A stretch of 24,474 nucleotides of DNA. Origin: UBA6164 sp964527325 (GTDB lineage: Bacteria; Patescibacteriota; Gracilibacteria; BD1-5; UBA6164). The stretch is from NCBI GenBank assembly GCA_964527325.1, contig CAZGNU010000021.1:1-24474 (forward strand). The letters are read 5' to 3'. Position numbers and translations under genes: made by a program. Positions 16,825 to 24,474 of this stretch are shown here, piece after piece. Position 1 is the first letter of the stretch. Each line of letters opens with the position of its first letter. The notes beneath the pieces were generated by a model, which did no database searches, was not told the DNA's origin, and worked only from the letters and a program-made list of their open reading frames with translations.

Positions 16825-16852
16825 AAAATACAGAATATTTTTATTATGTCAA
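16825..16852 (-). promoter_or_regulatory. Predicted promoter of the aspartate-kinase-like gene
   Basis: On the minus strand, consensus TTGACA (16847-16852), 16-bp spacer, TATTTT (16825-16830), 33 bp before the ATG. A well-formed promoter argues the gene is still expressed. Confidence 0.6.
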
Positions 16853-16870
16853 ATGAGAAAAAATACTTTT

Positions 16871-18586
16871 TTAATCTTTAATACAACGAACATTATGACC
16901 AACAGTTTTACTTGTTAATTCTCTACTTAAAGTAGAATAATCCCAGAAAAAATATCTATGATATGCATCTCATCAAACCTCAGTGCTTGACCATAAATAA
17001 ACACTAAATCAACGTTGATTAAAGGTATTACCATCAGAATATCTAAATCAAGAAAGAGGTATTTTTAGCTTTCATGCTAAATTTAATGTAGAATAGTTTT
17101 TCCATCATTCTCAGTCACATTCCCGACCATCAATTGTTCTACAACCACTTCAATTCTCTGTTCAATCAAACAAATATTCTTCAGCGTATTCCCATTCACT
17201 TTCACTTGGAACATGATATCATGTAGGACATGCAGATGCTGAATTATCCCATGTATAAAATTTTCACCAAATATTTGCAACTTCCTGATCTCAATGAGTA
17301 TTTGTTCATGAAAACCATGTATTTGCTTTTGTATCAGATGCCATTGTTACATCTCATTTGGTACATACATAATCTTCATTTCAATCATAATCATGACAAA
17401 ATCCATTCTCAATTACTGCACCATATGTAGAAGTTCAAATATCTATATCTCTTTGTCAAAATTCAAATCAAGTTCATGTAGTAGAATTACATCATGCCCA
17501 TTGTTGAATTCAAATAATAACATCAGGTAAATCACAACTATTATCAATATATCTCCAATCAACATGGTTAGCTGAACAATTTGTATTTGATCATCAATCA
17601 GTTCATTCACAATACCAATCAAATGTATTTCATATTCAATTATCAACTAATCATCATGATGCTCAATAAATACAAAAATTAGATGGTTCAGAAAATAAAT
17701 TACCTCAATCGTCTGATCAACAAATTCAATCATTTAATACTTTAATTGTAGAATCCTCTAATACAATAGAATTAGCCAATTCTGCCAAATCTTTTAATGA
17801 ATTTTTACTTAAAATTAAATTTATTGTATGATTCCCTACTAATGATGATCACGTATAAGCATTCTGCATAACATTCATAACTTCCATTTTGTCATTATTC
17901 GATGAATCTGGTGAAATACTTCATGTATATACTGATAAATTTAAGCTTGATAATGCTCATGTATTGGAAACTATATTTCAATAATCAGGTACATTATCTC
18001 ATCATGAAACAATTTGTGAAGAAATATTTGTAGCATTTAAGGTTAATTGAGCTCAATTTACTTCTGTATTTATTATACTTGGTACTGGAACAATATAATT
18101 TGGTGATTTTATAAATACTCAATTATATGTTCAATCAATTCTTGGAGTTACTTGAAGATTTGCAGCATATGTTTGATAAGTTAATTGTGCTAAATCTCAT
18201 TCTAACAATGCTAATATTTCAAACTCATTTTTTTTATTTGAAACTGAAAATATATATCTTTTACTTGTTAATGGATCTGTTGGTACTTCACTTAAATTTC
18301 TTGATAATTGTGATACAACATTTGTTCAAAAAAATCATTGATACCGAAGAGTATCAGTATCATACACTACTGACTGATTATCATCTGGTAATGGATACCT
18401 GTTTGAATCCATTAAAAATAACTCTAATGATGTCTTTATTTTACTCACATCACTAATTCTAACACTATCCCTACTTGATTTACTATATCATTGTAGAGAT
18501 ATAAAAGCTATTGTTCAGAGGATTGCTATTATTGTAATTGATACTATTAGTTCAATTAGTGTGAAAGCATAATTAGCTTTTTTCAT
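16871..18586 (-). CDS. Large prepilin with C-terminal FISUMP domain
   Basis: 571 residues. Class III leader 'MKKANYA' then 'FTLIELIVSITIIAILGTIA', with Glu5 of the mature pilin. A pilin-like head follows ('ISDVSKIKTSLELFLMDSNR', 'YQGFFGTNVVSQL', 'VPTDPLTSKRYIFSVS'). The middle (about 150-320) is Asn/Ser/Thr-rich, with glycine loops. The C-terminal 170 residues have the Fibrobacter succinogenes major paralogous domain, related to C-type-lectin-like/sulfatase-modifying folds: 'TGYHVPSESEWEYAEEYL', 'KLKIPLSGFRYSDGN', 'SVYLWSSTE', 'YHRYFFWDYST' and the ending 'GHNVRCIKD'. Ten or more Cys in the C-terminal half suggest disulfides, fitting an extracellular adhesin at the pilus tip. It contains two CGG codons: one aligns with TGG in the paralogue at 18619-21052, the other lies before 'ECDGEGWKNYS'. 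It starts 32 bp after that paralogue, so they are probably cotranscribed. Confidence 0.88.
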
Positions 18587-18618
18587 TTTGAACAATTATA
18601 ATATAAAAATTTAATATT

Positions 18619-21052
18619 TTAATTTCAATATGGTGCAGTTGGTGGAGTAAAATTCTCTGTCCATCTTGCTATTCATTTTGATATATGTATTTCATCAAGA
18701 TATCATTTAAACATATAAGCTCATATGATATCTTTATCTGTTCATATAAATAAATTTCATGAATTTGAAATATTTTCAGAAAAAGTTTGAGTGGTTCATA
18801 TCTGAGTTCAATTTATAAAAACTTTTAAAGAAGTTCATGATCTTACAGTAGCTAAATGATACCAAGTGTTATCTGAAGGAGTAAAAGGAAAATTGTATGC
18901 AATGCTTTCCAAAGTAACTACAATATTATTTGTAACAGCATTATATAAAACATAATTATATTTAGATGTATCTGAATTGTAGTGTGTCCAAAAAACTGGA
19001 TAATTAGTTACATCATGCACAGGTAAATTAAACCAAAAATCAGTTGTAAAATCTCATGTTCAGAAATTAAAATCACTACTTGCTGGTATTTCTAAATAAT
19101 CTCAAGTTCAATCAAAATACATACTTGTTGTTCAAAACTTTGGTCAAGATAAAGTAGCAAGTCATATAAGAATATTTGAAAAATTATCTCAATGATACCA
19201 CATTTTATATGTTCCATCTGATTCTTTTATTAACGTAGGACTAGCAACGTAAGCATCGTCCCATGAACCTCATGAACCTAAATCTAAAACTGGATTACTT
19301 CAATACCTACTCCATGTTGTTCAATCGCTTGAAGTTGCATATCATATACGTACATTTGCTCCATCATTTCCACCATAAAACATATTATACGTTCAATCAG
19401 AATTTTTAATTATACTTGGAGCAGTAACATGAAGATCGTCCCATGAACCTCATGAACCTAAATCTAAAACTGGATTACTTCAATATTTACTCCACGTTAT
19501 TCAATCACTTGAAGTTGCATATCATATACGATAACTTGATCAATCATGCCCAGTATACCACATCTTATATGTCCCATCTATTTCTTTAAATACGCTTGGA
19601 AAACCAATATGAGCATCGTCCCATGAGCCTCATGAACCTAAGTCTAAAACTGGATTACTTCAATATTTACTCCACGTTATTCAATCACTTGAAGTTGNNN
19701 NNNNNNNNNNNNNNNNNNNNNNNNNNNNNNNNNNNNNNNNNNNNNNNNNNNNNNNNNNNNNNNNNNNNNNNNNNNNNNNNNNNNNNNNNNNNNNNNNCAT
19801 ATCATATACGATAACTTGATCAATCATATCCCGTAAACCACATTTTATATGTCCCATCAGAATCCTTTAAAACACCTGGAAAACCAACATACTCATCATC
19901 CCATGAACCTCATACCCCTAAATTTAATACAGGATTACTTCAATATTTTTTCCATGGAAAATTTAAAATATTATTATGAACAACATTTCAATTTGCTGCA
20001 ATATTATGTGCTGAACTACTTCATTCTGAACTATCTGTAAAAGTTGTACTTCCATTAGTAGTATCACTATGAACCAATAATTTAGTAAATTCATCATTAC
20101 CTATTGGACCTCAGCTTGAAGAAGAACTAGAAGAAGATGATGAACTTGAACCTGAAACACTTGCTCATAAATTATTATTCACAAATACTCATGCTAGATT
20201 TATTGCAGCTGTACTTCATGTTGAAAAATCTGTGATTGCTAATATCTCATTAATTGCATTATTATCTGTAATTATTGTTCAAGAATATGCTGTTTTTAGT
20301 CATTCTAACATTGATAGTCTGTGTGTTGGATCTGTTCATGTTAGGTCTGATAGACTTCATGAGTAGGCTATGTAGTTTGATGAATCTACAAATGATAGTG
20401 ATCATCATCATTGGTGATCATAGTTGCTTCAGCTATAGCTAAATGGTAGATTTTTGTATCACGTATATACAAATGATCAACTTGCTATTATATTTTCTAT
20501 TGTTACTTCTCATGATGATATAATTGAAGGTACTGCCAGTACGAATGTTTTTCAAGCATCAAATGCTTTTAGAATTTTTCAATTAAAATTTCATGTAACC
20601 TTAGCTAATGCAGTTTTTGTTGCTGCATTTGTTTCTGTTATATTATTTAATCAAAATCAATCTTCTTCCATTAATCAGGCTAATTCATATTCTTGTTTTG
20701 TATTTATTACTGAGTATGTATATTCTTTATCTATTAGAGGATCTTTTGGTATTTTATCTAGTCTAGATACACTTGTAAAAGTTGTTTGTCAAAATATTCA
20801 TTGCGTCCATATCATTCATCAGCTAAATGTTATATCTATTCCATCTGTTGTAACTGGATATTTTCAGGCATCCAGACTAAAAAATTCTAGTGCTGTTTTT
20901 ATTTTTGACATATCACTTACTCTTACACTATTTCTTGATGATTTAGAATATCATTGGAGTGAAATAAAAGCTATTGTTCACAGGATTGCTAGGATTGTGA
21001 TTACTACTATTAATTCTACTAGTGTGAATGCTTTTTTAGTATTTTTAAACAT
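18619..21052 (-). CDS. Giant prepilin with propeller repeats and LamG lectin domain, N gap inside
   Basis: About 777 residues without the gap. Leader 'MFKNTKKA' then 'FTLVELIVVITILAILGTIA' and a pilin head ('YSKSSRNSVRVSDMSKIKTA', 'MIWTQGIFGQTTFTSV', 'IPKDPLIDKEYTYSV') paralogous to the downstream gene. An unrecognised middle is followed by a poly-Ser hinge near residues 302-314. Then come four visible 60-residue repeats (about 365-600) with 'SSDGITWSKYGSNPVLDLG', 'GSWDD' and 'SDGTYKMWYTG', the hallmarks of five-bladed beta-propellers as in GH43/GH130-like proteins. Last is a LamG/concanavalin-like domain (about 605-777: 'SMYFDGTGDYLEIP', 'DFTTDFWFNLP', 'WYHLATVRSGTSLKVFING', 'GYLDEIHISKG'). 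It is likely a pilus-borne glycan- or protein-binding adhesin. The 100-N gap at 19698-19797 shifts the nominal frame; removing it restores one frame. Confidence 0.88.
19202..19968 (-). repeat. Tandem 180-bp coding repeats (propeller blades)
   Basis: The same segment recurs at 19261, 19441 and 19621 (exact 180-bp steps) and at 19901, which is 280 bp later, that is 180 plus the 100-N gap. Copies at 19441 and 19621 are nearly identical over long stretches; those at 19261 and 19901 are more diverged. Each unit encodes one 60-residue propeller blade. High identity of the inner copies suggests recent duplication or gene conversion. Confidence 0.9.
19698..19797. other. Assembly gap of 100 N inside the tandem repeat
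   Basis: A standard-length placeholder. The bases on either side abut exactly in register with the 180-bp repeat ('GAAGTTG' then 'CATATCATATACG', contiguous in the other copies), so the true content is zero or a whole number of repeat units. Confidence 0.95.
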
Positions 21053-21130
21053 ATATTATTTGTAATTAAATAAATTAGTAGTAGTATAATTGTAATTACT
21101 AAATTAGCTAATTTTTTTAGTAACTTTAGC

Positions 21131-21159
21131 TTTACAATATAGTGCAAATATTGTATAAA
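21131..21159 (+). promoter_or_regulatory. Predicted promoter of nadD-ABC-F-ppaC
   Basis: TTTACA (21131-21136), 17-bp spacer, TATAAA (21154-21159), 17 bp before the nadD ATG. On the opposite strand a TATACT (21083-21088) lies about 30 bp before the giant prepilin ATG, but its -35 box is poor. Confidence 0.6.
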
Positions 21160-21176
21160 TATTATGTATAAAATAT

Positions 21177-21767
21177 ATGCAAAAAACAGCAATTTTTGGA
21201 TGAGCCTTTAATCCTCCGACATTAGGTCATATTCATATTATAAAACAAGTATTTTTAAATTCAAATATTGAAAAAATTATAATAGCTCCAGATTGATTAA
21301 GGCTTGATAAAAATTATAATATTTCTGAAAAATATAGAGAAAATTTAATAAATATATTTGTTAGTGAATTAAAAAATGATTGATTTAATATAGAATTAGA
21401 TAACTATTTTCTAAAATGAAAAAATAAAACAGATACTACTACTTATGAAGTAGATAAATATTTCATAAATAAACTATGATTACAGCCTTTTCATGTATTC
21501 TGAACGGATGTATCATGATGAATTAAAGATTGGTCATGAAATCCAGATAAATATATTCAAAAAAAAATGAAAAAAATATTTATTCCAAGATTATGAGAAA
21601 AATTTAATGATTTTGACTTAGAAAATTATGAATTATTAAAAACAGATTCGCAATCAGATATTTCAAGTACAAAAGTAAGAAATAATATTAAAAATAATAA
21701 TAAAATTAGTGAATTAGTTAGTCAAAATATTCAAGAATATATAATTCAAAATAATCTATATAAATAA
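21177..21767 (+). CDS. nadD: Nicotinate-nucleotide adenylyltransferase
   Basis: 196 residues. Transfers AMP from ATP to nicotinate mononucleotide, giving deamido-NAD in NAD synthesis. Nucleotidyltransferase signatures: 'AIFGGAFNPPTLGHIHII' (GG-x-F-x-P-x-x-x-GH, with both catalytic His-region residues), 'KIIIAPDGLRLDKNYNISEK' in place of the usual P-x-x-x-P-x-K loop, 'TYEVDKYFINKLG', 'FHVFGTDVSGGIKDW' and the C-terminal 'DISSTKVRNNI' (IS-S-T-x-(I/V)R). UGA encodes the second Gly of 'FGGAF'. A different adenylyltransferase of the same fold is possible because the substrate loop is unusual. It is the first gene of a three-gene run, 2 bp before the next start. Confidence 0.87.
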
Positions 21768-21769
21768 AA

Positions 21770-23497
21770 GTGAAACACCTAAAACTAAATCTAAAATCTC
21801 TTGAATTCGACTGAGAAGTAATACTAAAAGATATTGACTTAACTTTAAATAGGACAGATAAAATATCTATAGTTTGATCAAATTGAGCATGAAAAACAAC
21901 TCTTTTGAAGGTTTTAACGTGAGAAATAAAAAACTTTACTTGAAGCCTAGATAATATTTGAAATCTAACACTTTGATATTTGCACCAAATATATTCTGAT
22001 GATGAAAATAAACTTGTTAGAGAAGAATTTAAAGATTGATTTAAAGATATTATTATAAAAGAAAAAGAGATAGAAAAAGCTGAAGAAATAATGAACAAAA
22101 ACCCTAATAATATCAAATTAATAGAAGAATACACTTCCCTTTTAGAGCAATTTAATAATATCGGATGACATGATTATAATAATAAAATTCATAATATAGC
22201 TAGCTGAATATGAATTCTTGATTTATTGCCTAAAAAACTATCTGAAGTTAGTTGATGACAAAGAACAAAAATAGCTCTAGCAAAAGTATTACTTCAATCT
22301 CCAGATATACTTTTTTTAGATGAACCTACAAACTTTATTGATATGTGATCAGTTGAATGGCTTGAATCATTTCTACAGAATAAACGGACAGGATGATATG
22401 TAATTATTTCTCATGATAGAGAATTTTTAGATAAAACATGTAATAAAACCTATGAAGTACAACCAGGAAGATGATTAACTTATTATCATACAAATTATTC
22501 AAACTACCTAAAAGAAAGATACAGAATTGAAAAGAAAAAAATAGAAAATTATAAAAGAGAGGAAGAATTCATAGAAAAAGAAGAAAAGCTAATAAATAGG
22601 TTTAGAGCAGGTTCAAGAGCGGGTTGGGCAAAATCAAGAGAAAAAAGTTTAGAAAAAAGAGAAAAAATAGATCCTCCACATATACCTAAAAAACCTAAAT
22701 TTTTCTTTGAATTTTCATGAGACCTACCTGAAAAAGTACTATATTTCAAAGAATGTTTTATTTGAAGACAAGATCCTTTGTTTTTCATTTCAGAACTACA
22801 TTTATATAAAAAACAAAGAATTTGAATTGTTTGAGAAAACTGAGTTTGAAAATCAACATTCATAAAAACTATTATGAGGAAGTTAGATGTACTTGATTGA
22901 TTATATAGTAGATGAAAAGCTGTGAAAATATGATATTACTCGCAAATGCATGAAGAATTACATAAAGACAAAACTATTAGACAAAACTTTGAACTTAATG
23001 GTTTTCATTACCCAGATCAACACTTAATCTGATTACTAAATCACTATTTATTTAATAAAAATGATTTAGATAAAAAAGTTTCAGAATTATCAGGAGGACA
23101 AACTTCAAAACTATTATTTGCTATTTTAGGTCAAAAAGAATGTAATTTACTTATATTAGATGAACCAACTAATCACTTAGATTATGATACTAGAGAAGCT
23201 CTTGAAACAGAATTAACAAACTTCAAATGATCAATACTATTTATTTCTCATGACAGATATTTTGTAAATAAATTAGCTACAAATATATGGTTCATAAATG
23301 AGTGAGAATTAAGTGTTAGTTACTGAAATTATGAAGATTACAAATTCAAACTTGAAAATAATATAGAAATGGATATAAATATTTTCGATGAAGAAGCTGA
23401 GTTAAATATGGTTTTAGAAGATAAGTTATGAGAGAGGAAGTTTAAAAAGTTGAAGGATAAGTTTAGTGGAAAACATAAAAGGAAAAGAAAAAAATAA
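21770..23497 (+). CDS. ABC-F family ATPase (ribosome-associated type)
   Basis: 575 residues with two ABC ATPase domains and no membrane segment, the layout of ABC-F translation factors (EttA/Uup/YdiF group), which act at the ribosomal E site. Domain 1: Walker A 'IVGSNGAGKTTLL', signature 'LSEVSGGQRTKIALAK', Walker B 'ILFLDEPTNFID', 'VIISHDREFL'. The linker is a long charged helix pair around residues 245-305 with the typical 'RFRAGSRAGWAKSREK'. Domain 2: 'IVGENGVGKSTFI', 'LSGGQTSKLLFA', 'LLILDEPTNHLD', 'LFISHDRYFV'. The tail is strongly basic ('KHKRKRKK'). Start is GTG: the frame is open upstream for only two codons (ATA AAA) after a stop, and no ATG fits. A CGG codon (22385-22387) lies in 'LQNK-x-TGGYV', a position that does not tell Arg from Trp. 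Confidence 0.94.
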
Positions 23498-23522
23498 TTA
23501 TAATTTAATAACAAACAAAAAA

Positions 23523-24452
23523 ATGATAGATATAAAAGTAATATGACATAAAATTCCTGATACTGATAGTGTGTTATCAGCAATATTATTAGCTGATTAT
23601 TTAAATAAAAAATGAATATACAATGCTATACCATATATTCAAGGAAAACTAAATAATGAAACTAAATATTTGCTTAATTCATTGGATATTGAAACACCTG
23701 AAATTGCTACGCATTTTGAAAAATGAACTACTATAGCATTAGTTGATCATAATGAAAAATTTCAATCATTAGATAATCTAGAAGAATTAAATGTAGAATA
23801 TTTAGTTGACCATCATAGTGTTGATTTTAAAACTCCGGCACCAGTAAATATTAGAATGGAAAAACTATGCTCTACCTGTTCTGTTTTATATAAAATGTAT
23901 ATTGAATCATGATTTGAAATAGATAAAAAAACCGCAAAAATAATGCTTGCCTGAGTTCTATCTGATAGCTTATTATTCAAGTCAGCTACAACTACAAAAG
24001 AGGATGTTGATATTGCAGAAAAATTAAAAGATATTTCAGGTGTTCCAAGTTGTGATGATTTTGCAATGCCTATGTTTAATGCAAAATCAGATTTATGAGA
24101 TATTAGTATAGAAGAATTAATAAAATCTGATTACAAAGAATTTGATTTTAACTGAACAAAAGCATGAATTTGAACACTTGAAACAACAAATCCAGACTAT
24201 GCTTTAAATAAAAAAGAAGAAATAGTAAAATGATTACAAAAAATCAAAGAAAAAGACTGACTAGATTTTATTATGTTATCAGTAGTAGATATTATTTGAG
24301 AGAATAATACTTCTATAGTACTTGAATGAAAAGATTCAGAAATTATTGAAAAAGTATTTGGTTGAATTGTTGAAAATAATTTAATAGATTTATGAAATAA
24401 ATTATCAAGAAAAAAACAAATAGTACCTGATTTAATTAGTTATTATAAATAA
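23523..24452 (+). CDS. ppaC: Manganese-dependent (family II) inorganic pyrophosphatase
   Basis: 309 residues, a DHH-superfamily cytoplasmic enzyme that hydrolyses pyrophosphate and so pulls biosynthetic reactions such as the NadD step. Metal-site motifs are complete: 'GHKIPDTDSV' (His9, Asp13, Asp15), 'LVDHNE' (Asp75), 'VDHHS' (Asp96, His97, His98) and 'LAGVLSDSLLFKSATTT' (Asp148). The C-terminal DHHA2 substrate motif is 'SRKKQIVPDL'. It has no CBS or DRTGG regulatory insert, so it is the short constitutive form. It starts 25 bp after the ABC-F stop and is the last complete gene; only 22 bases follow it. Confidence 0.95.
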
Positions 24453-24474
24453 AAACGGCTCTTTTTTTCGTAGC

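Noticed and set aside
19202..19968. Regular repeats considered as a CRISPR array
   Set aside because: The unit is 180 bp, in frame, and conserved along its whole length with no unique spacers; it encodes propeller blades.
20454..21065. 203-residue plus-strand ORF in the standard code
   Set aside because: It is the complement of the giant prepilin head; in code 25 the minus strand gives a prepilin leader and a paralogue of the next gene, while this frame resembles nothing.
21718..22134. 138-residue minus-strand ORF, and others such as 3304-3702, 5693-6034, 22549-22863 and 23338-23583
   Set aside because: All lie antisense to well-supported genes (nadD/ABC-F, ftsH, phosphatase, ppaC) and have hydrophobic Ser/Phe/Leu-rich composition typical of the complement of AT-rich coding DNA.
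24453..24474. Possible terminator after ppaC (A-run, CGGCTC, T-run)
   Set aside because: The window ends before a second arm can be seen, so no hairpin can be claimed.

Overview
The window comes from an AT-rich genome that reads UGA as glycine (genetic code 25). With UGA as stop no long gene is open. With UGA as Gly almost every stretch resolves into intact known families, and UGA falls on invariant glycines: the FtsH P-loop and HEVGH site, DHFR 'IIGGAQ', thymidylate synthase, the cyclase 'GDG', and the RuvC 'GIDPG' start. This code is known from the Patescibacteria/CPR lineages Absconditabacteria (SR1) and Gracilibacteria. A second deviation is likely: all four in-frame CGG codons can be read as Trp. 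One lies at the aromatic position of the DHFR 'GRKTWES' motif, and one aligns with a TGG codon in a neighbouring paralogue. The window also carries an odd tRNA with anticodon CCG, A1-U72 and G73. This favours Absconditabacteria. Classical Shine-Dalgarno sequences are not apparent.

Layout. 1-1466 (+): 3' part of an unknown protein made of about three divergent helical repeats. 1477-3004 (-): thyA-folA pair with its own promoter. 3149-7748 (+): ftsH, a DedA-family gene, a metallophosphatase and murD, tightly packed or overlapping; murD holds a 10-N gap and two in-frame palindromic repeats. 7749-8144: non-coding, with two terminators and two inverted repeats. 8145-10153 (-): pilT followed by an overlapping membrane-bound class III nucleotidyl cyclase. 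10266-10670 (+): a small prepilin. 10764-10937: a possible tiny membrane protein. 11016-15544 (+): ruvC, an unknown protein, a lytic transglycosylase-like gene without ATG, tRNA(CCG), a HAD-like protein, and a LysM + lytic transglycosylase protein. 15578-16791 (-): an aspartate-kinase-like gene split by a frameshift in an A6 run. 16871-21052 (-): two large adhesin-like prepilins, one ending in a FISUMP (Fibrobacter succinogenes major paralogous) domain and one in 180-bp propeller repeats plus a LamG lectin domain; a 100-N gap sits inside the repeats. 21177-24452 (+): nadD, an ABC-F ATPase and family II pyrophosphatase (ppaC).

Taken together, the window joins housekeeping genes (folate/thymidylate, peptidoglycan ligase, Holliday junction resolution, NAD synthesis, membrane proteolysis) with a surface-contact set: type IV pilus retraction ATPase, three prepilins (two with sugar- or protein-binding tips), a cyclase that could signal to the pilus, and two peptidoglycan lytic transglycosylases. 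That fits the host-attached or predatory lifestyle known for Absconditabacteria relatives, but this link is inference.
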